Shown in pieces: positions 1 through 5,901 of a DNA stretch of 8,951 nucleotides; the stretch's first letter is position 1, and each line of letters starts with the position of its first letter. The stretch lies in the NCBI GenBank assembly GCA_007136565.1, contig SLGS01000079.1, positions 1 through 8,951 on the forward strand, written 5' to 3'. The DNA is from Clostridia bacterium. GTDB taxonomy: Bacteria; Bacillota; Sulfobacillia; SLMV01. The notes beneath the pieces were generated by a model. That model was not told the origin of the DNA. It saw only the letters and a program-made list of their open reading frames with translations, and ran no database searches. A program made the translations under genes and the position numbers.

Positions 1-1020
1 GCACACCCCGTAAATGGCCTGGAAGAATCCCATGGCGGATGCCCGCCTATCGTCGGCGACGGTCTTTATGCTCAGCCCCATGAGCGGCGGGAATACCAGC
101 CCGCTGGCGAAGCCGCCCAACACCTGGGTTGCATAAAGCAGCGGTAGCGTACCTATGAAGGGGATCATGGCGCACGATGCGGCGAGTACCAAGAAACCGG
201 CGGTTATCGTTCTCCGCTCCCCGAAACGGGGACCAAAGACCGACCCGCTGAGCGTGGCCGCCACCACCCGCGGCAGCGTGGAGAGGGTGGCCAGAAGCCC
301 CAGGTCGAAGGCGCGGGCCCCGATTCGCTCGGCAGCGATGGGAGTGAATCCGTAGACGGTGGCGAAGGTGATAAGTTGCACGAGGATCGCCAGCGAAGAC
401 ACCAGGATCAGGGCCCGATCCCCACCCACGGACAGAAACTCTCGCACCGGGGCCGTTTGGCGTTGGTTTTGACGCTCGGCCACCCCGAAGGAGAGCGCGA
501 GTCCCATGGTTCCACCGGCCAGGGCGACCGCGAAGGGAGCTCCTGCTCCGAAGCGCTCCGCCGCCATGCCCCCGAGCATCATGGCCACCATCTGTCCCAC
601 GGCGTTGAAGGCACTGATGTAGCCGATGGCCCGCGGTGCATCCTCGGGCGGGAAATAACTGGAGAACAATACGGAGTAGGCGACCCAGGTGGCGGCCGCA
701 GCCCCGGTCATCGCGCGGAATAGAAGGAGCATGGGCGGGCTGGGGTACAGCCACATCCCCAGGGCGCTGAGCACTGCTATGGCCAGGCCGGCTATTACGA
801 AGGGTTTTCGACGGTTGATCTTGTCGGAGAGAATGCCCAAGGGTATACGAAGTAGCATCTGGGTGAACCCGTAGGATCCGATGATCAGCCCGACCATGCG
901 GTGTGTCGCGCCCAGGGAGCTGGCATACCCGGGTAAGGTGGGTACGTAGGCGTAAAGCGAGAACCAATAAAGGCTCGTAACGACGCAGAATAGTATCCTT
1001 CGGGTGCGCATCTCGTCCAT
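1..1020 (-). CDS. MFS transporter, C-terminus cut off by window edge
   Basis: A secondary transporter of the major facilitator superfamily, acting in the cytoplasmic membrane; substrate unknown. The frame is open for 340 codons from ATG 1018-1020 to the window edge without a stop. The family usually has about 400 residues, so roughly the last two helices are missing. Hydrophobic segments alternate with short loops. The loop after helix 2 has the MFS signature motif A as G62-ILSDKINRR-71, and the second half carries its degenerate repeat near residues 258-271 (SGSVFGPRFGERR), as expected from the internal duplication. The start is supported by a GGAGCGGAGC-type ribosome binding site directly upstream on the minus strand. 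The gene is divergent from the alpha/beta hydrolase, and the shared gap holds a promoter-like sequence with dyads. Efflux of a small molecule is possible but is only inference. A different, longer frame on the same strand here is Arg/Pro/His-rich and is not the gene. Confidence 0.9.
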   Translation of the reverse strand, partial: MDEMRTRRILFCVVTSLYWFSLYAYVPTLPGYASSLGATHRMVGLIIGSYGFTQMLLRIPLGILSDKINRRKPFVIAGLAIAVLSALGMWLYPSPPMLLLFRAMTGAAAATWVAYSVLFSSYFPPEDAPRAIGYISAFNAVGQMVAMMLGGMAAERFGAGAPFAVALAGGTMGLALSFGVAERQNQRQTAPVREFLSVGGDRALILVSSLAILVQLITFATVYGFTPIAAERIGARAFDLGLLATLSTLPRVVAATLSGSVFGPRFGERRTITAGFLVLAASCAMIPFIGTLPLLYATQVLGGFASGLVFPPLMGLSIKTVADDRRASAMGFFQAIYGVC

Positions 1021-1044
1021 GATCAGCTCCGCTCCGGGTAACCA

Positions 1045-1074
1045 ACCTTACTCTAAGGTATATTCGGATCGAAT
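1045..1074. promoter_or_regulatory. Two adjacent operator-like inverted repeats
   Basis: Two perfect short dyads lie 2 nt apart in the divergent gap. ACCTTA-CTC-TAAGGT (1045-1059) covers the candidate -10 of the transporter promoter. ATTCG-GAT-CGAAT (1062-1074) lies in its spacer and touches the -35. Both have a 3-nt centre. Their position would let a dimeric regulator block or reshape the promoter. No regulator gene is visible in the window, and I cannot assign a regulator family. Confidence 0.4.
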
Positions 1075-1079
1075 GTGAA
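1050..1079 (-). promoter_or_regulatory. Candidate sigma-70-type promoter for the MFS transporter
   Basis: Read on the minus strand, TTCACA (1074-1079; five of six matches to TTGACA) and TAGAGT (1050-1055; four of six to TATAAT) are separated by 18 nt. This would start transcription near 1043, just upstream of the transporter's ribosome binding site. Two perfect dyads overlap this element, which suggests control by a DNA-binding repressor or activator. Called by eye only. Confidence 0.4.
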
Positions 1080-1096
1080 GGAGGCGGTCGGGACCG

Positions 1097-1139
1097 GGCA
1101 GAAAAGGGTTCGTCGGCTGTCGGATCCCGGTATTCTGCC
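1097..1139 (+). other. Inverted repeat in hydrolase upstream region
   Basis: GGCAGAA (1097-1103) and TTCTGCC (1133-1139) are perfect 7-nt complements enclosing 29 nt, upstream of the alpha/beta hydrolase. In RNA this would be a long-looped leader stem. It could equally be a wide-spaced protein-binding site or chance. The second arm overlaps TATTCT (1131-1136), a weak -10-like hexamer with no good -35. Confidence 0.25.
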
Positions 1140-1206
1140 GGGGAGCGAGCGTTCATCCGTGGCGCGGTGATAGATGTCGACCGAGGCCAAGGCCAGCGCA
1201 AGATGC

Positions 1207-1213
1207 AAGGGGG
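1207..1213 (+). promoter_or_regulatory. Ribosome binding site deciding a TTG start
   Basis: AAGGGGG lies 8 nt before TTG 1222. The upstream in-frame ATG at 1174 has no comparable purine-rich sequence at a useful distance. This favours TTG 1222 as the hydrolase start. Confidence 0.5.
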
Positions 1214-1221
1214 TAGTGGTT

Positions 1222-2016
1222 TTGTACCTGCAAAACGAGTTCGGTAGGATCTACTATCAGGTTCATGGGCCCGGGGACGGGCCTTGTATCATATTCTCCC
1301 ATGGTGTGAGCATGGATAATGAAACGTTTGGGGCCCAGGTGCACGCCCTGAGGGATCGTTATCGGGTCGTGACGTGGCATGGGAAATCCTCGCCCATCGA
1401 CGACCGTCTTCCGTTTTCGGAGACTTCCGCCCGCATCATCCGTGATATCTTGGATCACCTGGGGGTCGAGCGAGCCGTTCTCGCCGGGCTCTCCCTGGGC
1501 AGTTACGTAACCCAGATCGCGGCTCACATGTATCCCCATCGGGTCCGCGCCACCGTCCACATCGGTGGTGGTCCCCTGCATCCACCGGTGACCTCGGCGG
1601 CCAGGCTCATGGGTCCCCTGGTGGGGCTTTTCATAGGACTTTACCCGAAACGGTCGATCTTTCGGGCCTTTGCCGCCCATCGCGCCCGAAAGCCAGAAAC
1701 CAGAGCCTATCTCGAGGAGATCTCCTCCGCGAACGGCAAGCGAGTCATGGCCCACGCGACCCGGGAATTGCTGAAGGATATGACCAGGGGGCTTCCGGCC
1801 CACACCGGCGAGCCCAAGCTACTATGCCACGGGGAGTACGAGATACCCTTCGTGGTTCGGCAGATGACCAGATGGCACGAAGAAGCACCCGGTAGCAGGT
1901 TCGCCGTGATCCCCGACGCCCACCACGTCGCGAACCAGGACAACCCGCAAGGGACGAACTGTCTCATATCGGGTTTCCTAGAAGAGTTGACCGCCGGCAG
2001 CGGTGGCGGGTGGTGA
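1222..2016 (+). CDS. Alpha/beta-fold hydrolase
   Basis: A cytoplasmic alpha/beta hydrolase of the abhydrolase_1 type, about 264 residues, normal for the family; the substrate cannot be told. From the TTG start the protein opens with a beta-strand-like YLQNEFGRIYYQVHGPGDGP, then the oxyanion-hole segment SHG (about 26-28) and WHGKSSP (53-59), which replaces the usual D-x-RGHG-x-S. The nucleophile elbow is G-L-S-L-G with Ser91. The C-terminal part has GEYEIPF, where the family normally has G-E/S-x-D, so Glu207 would be the acid. It ends with DAHHVANQDNP, with His235 as catalytic histidine. An in-frame ATG at 1174 would add 16 residues unlike the family and lacks a good ribosome binding site. 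The gene is divergent from the MFS transporter, so a joint role in handling one compound is possible but unproven. Confidence 0.88.
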   Translation: MYLQNEFGRIYYQVHGPGDGPCIIFSHGVSMDNETFGAQVHALRDRYRVVTWHGKSSPIDDRLPFSETSARIIRDILDHLGVERAVLAGLSLGSYVTQIAAHMYPHRVRATVHIGGGPLHPPVTSAARLMGPLVGLFIGLYPKRSIFRAFAAHRARKPETRAYLEEISSANGKRVMAHATRELLKDMTRGLPAHTGEPKLLCHGEYEIPFVVRQMTRWHEEAPGSRFAVIPDAHHVANQDNPQGTNCLISGFLEELTAGSGGGW

Positions 2017-2082
2017 CGGCTCTCGGAGCGGTCGGGCATCTCCGGATTGCGGAGGAGGAAGCGCCTAATGTCCCGGAGGCGG

Positions 2083-2101
2083 CCGATGCGTCGGGGTTTT
2101 T
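2083..2101 (+). terminator. Weak intrinsic terminator candidate after hydrolase
   Basis: CCGA-TGCG-TCGG (2083-2094) forms a 4-bp GC-rich stem with a tetraloop, followed by GG and five T (2097-2101). It lies about 70 nt after the hydrolase stop. The stem is short for an efficient terminator, but this is the only hairpin next to a T-run that I see in the window. Confidence 0.3.
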
Positions 2102-2323
2102 CCCTATTGAAATGTGCGTTCCCGCCGGGACCGGTTCCGCGGTTTGCCGGTCCACGAGGTTCGATCCACGTGGGTCGGTCATTTCCGGCCAATGGGGACC
2201 GGGCACCGCTTTTCACAGGCTACGCCCGAATCGTCCTGGCGAGGGATCGCAGCTTCGTCGGGTCGCAGGAGCCGCCGAAGCTTCATAGAAACCAGACCAT
2301 TAGGCGGTAATGGATCCGTCGAT

Positions 2324-2330
2324 GGAGGTG
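2324..2330 (+). promoter_or_regulatory. Strong ribosome binding site fixing a GTG start
   Basis: GGAGGTG stands 5 nt before GTG 2336. It decides the LUD-protein start against in-frame upstream ATGs, which lack such a site. Confidence 0.75.
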
Positions 2331-2335
2331 GAGAC

Positions 2336-2986
2336 GTGTCGGATTACGTGCAAGCGCAACGCGATTACTACAGGTTGAGATGTGAAAAGGCAGTGGACGC
2401 CCTGAAGTCCAGGGGGTTCGACGCAGTCGTGGTCGAGGATAGCGGTTCGGCGGTCGAGGCGGTGTTGGAAATGGTGGATCCCGGCGCCAAGGTAGGGGTG
2501 CCGGGCACGGTGACCATCAGGCAGCTGGGGTTGATGGAAAGACTGCAGGCCAGGGGAAACGAAGTCGTCCAGCATTGGGTCGGGGGACTGTCCGCCGAGG
2601 AAATGAGGGGACTTCGCCTGGAGCAAATGACCTCCGATGTACTGCTGACTAGCACCAACGCGGTGACCCTCGACGGAAGGCTTATCAATATTGATGGTAG
2701 CGGCAACCGCGTCGCCGCCATGGTGTTCGGCCCGGGTAGGGTCATCGTAGTGGCCGGGGCCAACAAGATCGCCCACGATGTCGAGGAGGGGACGAACAGG
2801 GCCAAGCGCGTGGCCGGTCCCATAAATGCCCTACGCCTGGGCGGGCAAGCGCCCTGTACGCGCACCGGTTACTGCGTGGACTGCTCGCCGCCGGTCAGCA
2901 TATGCAACGTGACCGTCATCATGGACGGCAAACCCTCGGGTACGGAAGTCACCGTCATCCTGGTGCCCGAAGACCTGGGGTACTGA
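2336..2986 (+). CDS. Stand-alone LUD-domain (DUF162) protein, lactate-utilization type
   Basis: A 216-residue soluble protein made of one LUD domain (LutC/YkgG-related, DUF162). LutC-type proteins work in lactate oxidation with LutA/LutB; the role of stand-alone members is not well established. Visible family blocks are GVPGTVTIRQLGL (54-66), TSTNAVTLDGRLINIDGSGN (105-124) and GPGRVIVVAGANKI (132-145). The C-terminal block PCTRTGYCVDCSPPVSICN holds Cys174, Cys180, Cys183 and Cys190. The four cysteines suggest a metal or Fe-S site, which I infer from spacing only. The GTG start is chosen for its GGAGGTG site. Extending upstream to ATG 2114 adds 74 Arg-rich residues foreign to the family. No lutA or lutB is in the window. 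The next gene is an acetamidase 143 nt downstream, past a strong hairpin, so cotranscription is uncertain. Confidence 0.87.
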   Translation: MSDYVQAQRDYYRLRCEKAVDALKSRGFDAVVVEDSGSAVEAVLEMVDPGAKVGVPGTVTIRQLGLMERLQARGNEVVQHWVGGLSAEEMRGLRLEQMTSDVLLTSTNAVTLDGRLINIDGSGNRVAAMVFGPGRVIVVAGANKIAHDVEEGTNRAKRVAGPINALRLGGQAPCTRTGYCVDCSPPVSICNVTVIMDGKPSGTEVTVILVPEDLGY

Positions 2987-2992
2987 TGGGTG

Positions 2993-3022
2993 CCGGCCTG
3001 CTTCCCCGGGAGGGGGCGCCGG
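2993..3022 (+). other. GC-rich hairpin after LUD gene, no T-run
   Basis: A compound stem begins 6 nt after the LUD stop. The outer pair is CCGGC (2993-2997) with GCCGG (3018-3022). The inner pair is CCCC (3004-3007) with GGGG (3012-3015), closing a GNRA-type GGGA tetraloop. It has no T-run, so it is not a classical intrinsic terminator. It may protect the 3' end or act as a U-independent terminator. Confidence 0.4.
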
Positions 3023-3129
3023 TCGAATCTAGAGGACCCCCGAATTCATCACCGGGAAGATAGGGGCGGAACCACGTCCGGTTTCATGATGGAGGGGGAC
3101 CGATAATCCATAATGGGAGGTAGACCATC

Positions 3130-4104
3130 ATGAGCAAGTTGCATCTTTTCCCGACGGATCGCATTCACCGCACCTGGAACAAGGATAATGAACCGGTAAT
3201 GAACATAGCGCCCGGCGAGACCGTGTTCTACGAGACCCGGGATGCCGCGGACAACCAGATAACACCATCGTCCACTTCGGCGGATCTGGCCGATCTCGAC
3301 TGGGCGGGCTTCTACCCCCTCGCGGGTCCGTTATTCGTGGACGGCGCGGAACCCGGCGACACCCTGGTGATCGACGTGCTCGACGTGCAGCATCGCGGAT
3401 GGGGCTGGACGGCCATCCTCCCCGATCTGGGGGTATTACCGGACGAGTTCCCCGACCCTCACTTGAGGATTTGGGAAGTCCACGACGGCGAGTACGCGTA
3501 CATGAACGACTTCATCCGCGTACCCATCGCCCCCTTCGCCGGGACCATGGGCGTGGCGGGTGCGGTGGAGGGCGATCTGGAACCCATGCCGCCTCGCCAC
3601 ATCGGGGGGAACATGGATTGTCGCCACATTACGGCGGGCACCACCCTTTATCTTCCGGTGCAGGTCCCCGGGGGACTGTTCTCCATCGGGGACGGACACC
3701 TGGCCCAGGGCGACGGGGAGGTTTGCGTCTCGGCCATAGAGGGACCCTTGGGAATCTCGTGTCGTTTCGACGTCATCAAGGGTGAGTCCCTGGCCGGTCC
3801 GGAAATCGAAACCGCCCGGGGTTCTTTGACTCGGCACGTCGATTACGGTGGATTCTTCGCCACCATGGGTGTGGCCGACGACCTGATGGTGGCCACGCGC
3901 GAAGCCGTCCGCAACATGGTGGATCGCCTGGGTAGCCTCTACGGTCTCGAACGCGAAGATGCCTACGTCCTCGCCAGTGTGGCAGCCGACCTGAAGATCA
4001 CCGAAGTCGTGGACCCCAACTGGATCGTATCCCTTTACATGCCCAAGGCAGTGTTCCTGCGAGAGGACGGACGGCGGGAGAGACTCTCGGGGATGGGCAG
4101 CTGA
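3130..4104 (+). CDS. Acetamidase/formamidase family amidohydrolase
   Basis: A 324-residue enzyme of the FmdA/AmdA family, which hydrolyses short amides such as formamide or acetamide to the acid and ammonia in the cytoplasm. The true substrate here is unknown. Family blocks in order are PLAGPLFVDGAEPGDTL (63-79), PFAGTMGVAGA (135-145), PPRHIGGNMDC (154-164), LYLPVQVPGGLFSIGDGH (173-190) with AQGDGEV (192-198), and a C-terminal LASVAADLKITEVVDP (281-296). The length is normal for the bacterial members of about 300 residues. ATG 3130 is preceded by GGGAGG (3115-3120) at 9 nt. It lies between the LUD gene and a SoxB-like protein. Ammonia or carboxylate release from amides would fit an amino-acid-fermenting lifestyle, but that is inference. 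Confidence 0.92.
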   Translation: MSKLHLFPTDRIHRTWNKDNEPVMNIAPGETVFYETRDAADNQITPSSTSADLADLDWAGFYPLAGPLFVDGAEPGDTLVIDVLDVQHRGWGWTAILPDLGVLPDEFPDPHLRIWEVHDGEYAYMNDFIRVPIAPFAGTMGVAGAVEGDLEPMPPRHIGGNMDCRHITAGTTLYLPVQVPGGLFSIGDGHLAQGDGEVCVSAIEGPLGISCRFDVIKGESLAGPEIETARGSLTRHVDYGGFFATMGVADDLMVATREAVRNMVDRLGSLYGLEREDAYVLASVAADLKITEVVDPNWIVSLYMPKAVFLREDGRRERLSGMGS

Positions 4105-4117
4105 CGGGGGAGGCGAC

Positions 4118-4216
4118 ATGGGGGAGTTGCAAAGATCGACTCCCTATGGTGTGGAATGCCTAAACCCCGGGCTACCGGGGGCGCCCGCGGATACGATGTC
4201 CAGGTTGCCGTCGTGA
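4118..4216 (+). CDS. Possible 32-residue small protein or leader peptide
   Basis: A short frame starting at ATG 4118, only 13 nt after the acetamidase stop, with a very good ribosome binding site (GGGGGAGG, 4106-4113). It encodes MGELQRSTPYGVECLNPGLP followed by 12 more residues and a TGA at 4214-4216. I recognise no family, no signal peptide and no membrane segment. A perfect 6-bp hairpin lies inside the frame (4165-4180). Its stop overlaps a GTG (GTGA at 4213-4216) that opens a second tiny frame. It could be a real small protein, a translational coupling device for the downstream gene, or chance. Confidence 0.35.
   Translation: MGELQRSTPYGVECLNPGLPGAPADTMSRLPS
4165..4180 (+). other. Perfect 6-bp hairpin, no T-run
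   Basis: CCCCGG (4165-4170), loop GCTA and CCGGGG (4175-4180) lie about 60 nt after the acetamidase stop and inside the small frame at 4118. No T-run follows. The hairpin could pause or end transcription between the acetamidase and the SoxB-like gene. Confidence 0.4.
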
Positions 4217-4256
4217 CGGAAACGAGATTATTCGTCGACGTCCTCGATCATTGCCG

Positions 4257-5744
4257 ATGCTCGCTCGCGCCGGAAAGGTGGGGGTCGCCCTGACTGCGAG
4301 AAGAAACGTAACGATAGTGCAGCTGAACGACAGCCATGGCTACTTGGATTCGCACCCGGAGATGTTCAGAACTGGCCGAGGTGAAGTCCTTCGTGAGGCT
4401 GGTGGTTTCGCGCGCATCGGGGGCGCCATCGAGGAGCTCCGCGAGCAAAGGCCCGGTGGAGTATTGGTCCTAGACTGCGGCGATACCATCCACGGTACCT
4501 ACCCTACGGTGCACAGTCGCGGTGCGATCATGGTGCCGATCCTCAACGAGATCGGATTCGATGCCATGACGGCGCACTGGGAGTTCGCCTACGGGCCCCA
4601 ACGATTCGACGAGATCGTCGGCGCCCTCGATTATCCCATGCTCGCCGTGAATTGCTACGATGAGGCCGACGGGCGACTGAGGTACCCGCCGTATACGGTG
4701 GTAGAACGTGGTGGACTAAGGATAGGCATCGTCGGGATTGCAGCGACCATCGTGGACAAGGTAATGCCGCCGCACTTCAGCGAGGGCGTGAGATTCACCC
4801 TGGGCAAAGACGAGCTGCCCGGACACATCGAACGCCTCAAGGATGTGGAGGGAGTCGACCTGGTCGTCGTCATATCCCACCTGGGTTTCCCCCAGGAGTT
4901 GCGCCTGGCATCGGAAGTTGACGGGATAGACGTACTCCTCAGCGGGCATACCCACAACCGGATTCCCAGGCCGGTCCGGGTAAACGATACCGTCATCATC
5001 CAGTCGGGTTGCCATGGGTCATTCCTGGGAGTATTGGAACTGGCCGTCGAGGAGGGGGCCGTCGTCGACCTGGATCATCGTCTCCTGGTAGTGGACGAGT
5101 CCGTTCCCCACAGCCCGGAGGTGGGGGAGTTGGTCGAGAAAGCCCTGGCTCCCCATCGGGATTTCCTGTCGGAAGTGGTCGGATCGACGATGACCCCGCT
5201 GCACAGGTACAACTCCCTGGAGTCGACCATGGACAACTTCCTCCTCGACAGCGTACGTCGCGCCACCGGTGCGGCCATGGCCTTTTCCAACGGTTGGCGC
5301 TACGGGGTGCCGGTTCCCCGGGGTGCGGTGACCGTGGAGGATCTCTACAACATCCTCCCCGTGGATCCACCGATATCCACATGCCGCCTGACCGGCCGGG
5401 AACTCGTGGATATGATGGAGGAGAATCTCGAGCGAACCTTCGCGGCGAATCCCTACGAACAGATGGGCGGATTCGTCAAGCGCACATCGGGTCTTCGAAT
5501 GTATTTCAAGATCGAAAATCCCGAGGGTCAGCGGATCCAGGAGGTTTTCGTGGGAGATACCGAACTTCGGGCTAAGGATGTCTACGAGGTTGCCTACGTC
5601 ACAGAGCAGGGAGTTCCGCCCGGCTACGGTACCGACCGGAGGAATCTGGATATCGGTGGTATCGAGGCCATGCGGGAGCACCTCTCATCGGCGGGCGCTG
5701 CGGGCGTCGACGCCTCTCCCAGGGGTGGCGTAGTTGCCGTTTGA
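4257..5744 (+). CDS. SoxB-like 5'-nucleotidase/metallophosphoesterase family protein
   Basis: A 495-residue two-domain protein of the UshA/5'-nucleotidase superfamily. The N-terminal dimetal domain has NDSHG (D25, H27), DCGDTIHG (D76), TAHWEFAYG (H107-W108-E109), ISHLG (H208) and SGHTH (H231, H233). The C-terminal 5'-nucleotidase domain follows from about 315, with STMDNFLLD, SNGWRYG, EDLYNILPVD and GGFVKRTSGLRM. Classical members have GNHEFDYG at the third motif; here the metal-binding Asn is His and the catalytic His is Trp. HWEF, GCHGSFLG and the GGF-RTSG block resemble SoxB, the thiosulfohydrolase of sulfur oxidation. SoxB is normally exported, but no Tat or Sec signal is visible and no other sox gene is present, so nucleotide or phosphate-ester hydrolysis should not be assumed. 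The start is uncertain: TTG 4251, ATG 4257 (used here) and CTG 4290 are all possible, and only CTG has a good upstream purine tract. Confidence 0.85.
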   Translation: MLARAGKVGVALTARRNVTIVQLNDSHGYLDSHPEMFRTGRGEVLREAGGFARIGGAIEELREQRPGGVLVLDCGDTIHGTYPTVHSRGAIMVPILNEIGFDAMTAHWEFAYGPQRFDEIVGALDYPMLAVNCYDEADGRLRYPPYTVVERGGLRIGIVGIAATIVDKVMPPHFSEGVRFTLGKDELPGHIERLKDVEGVDLVVVISHLGFPQELRLASEVDGIDVLLSGHTHNRIPRPVRVNDTVIIQSGCHGSFLGVLELAVEEGAVVDLDHRLLVVDESVPHSPEVGELVEKALAPHRDFLSEVVGSTMTPLHRYNSLESTMDNFLLDSVRRATGAAMAFSNGWRYGVPVPRGAVTVEDLYNILPVDPPISTCRLTGRELVDMMEENLERTFAANPYEQMGGFVKRTSGLRMYFKIENPEGQRIQEVFVGDTELRAKDVYEVAYVTEQGVPPGYGTDRRNLDIGGIEAMREHLSSAGAAGVDASPRGGVVAV

Positions 5745-5901
5745 CGTTGTTTGCGCTCACGTTGACGGGACCGATGGAGTAGGAGTGGGTGGGAGGATAT
5801 CCGGGTAGATATGGGATTATGCGGATTATTCTCGAGACCGCCTGCTCCTCGCGCCCTTTGATTTGGGGAGTAGCGGATTACTTTCGGATGGAGTGGTGCG
5901 G
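5745..5901. other. Intergenic gap before the membrane protease
   Basis: 157 nt without a gene. It holds a TTGACG at 5762-5767 with no matching -10 at 16-18 nt, an AT-richer patch with two GGATTAT copies (about 5814-5829), and the palindromes GGATATCC (5795-5802) and TCTCGAGA (5830-5837). A promoter for the protease here is likely from the spacing but I cannot place it. Confidence 0.3.
5890..5893 (+). promoter_or_regulatory. Ribosome binding site deciding a GTG start
   Basis: GGAG lies 8 nt before GTG 5902. This fits a protease N-terminus beginning FKSSVTVAEVMGIPIRLH, typical of the family. TTG 5863 and GTG 5893/5896 in the same frame lack a comparable site. Confidence 0.55.

Larger units (their letters stand above)
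2017..2335. other. 319-nt intergenic gap, no convincing gene
   Basis: No convincing gene is seen on either strand. Frames through it are short or Arg-rich and lack ribosome binding sites. It holds a weak terminator-like element at 2083-2101, a 7-bp inverted repeat (GGACCGG 2128-2134 with CCGGTCC 2147-2153), the near-palindrome GATCCACGTGGGTC around 2163-2176, and the LUD gene's ribosome binding site at its end. No good -35/-10 pair was found, although TTGAAA occurs at 2107-2112. Confidence 0.5.

Noticed and set aside
47..1201. A 384-codon open frame on the minus strand overlapping the transporter region
   Set aside because: Its product is rich in Arg, Pro, His and Gly with no domain. The frame shifted from it encodes a clear MFS protein with motif A and its own ribosome binding site.
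2114..2335. 5' extension of the LUD gene to an upstream ATG
   Set aside because: The 74 added residues are Arg-rich and foreign to the family, and no ribosome binding site supports that ATG, whereas GTG 2336 has GGAGGTG at 5 nt.
3102..3114. GATAAT and CATAAT as -10 boxes for the acetamidase
   Set aside because: No acceptable -35 hexamer lies 16-18 nt upstream of either. The second would start transcription just past the ribosome binding site, which ends at 3120.
3113..3133. Six-codon frame (MGGRPS) whose TGA overlaps the acetamidase ATG
   Set aside because: The purine tract before it is about 14 nt away, too far, and the frame is too short to judge; it is most likely a by-product of the real ribosome binding site.
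4251..5744. Annotation as a secreted UshA-type UDP-sugar hydrolase/5'-nucleotidase
   Set aside because: There is no signal peptide, and the catalytic GNHE motif is replaced by AHWE, so only superfamily membership is supported.
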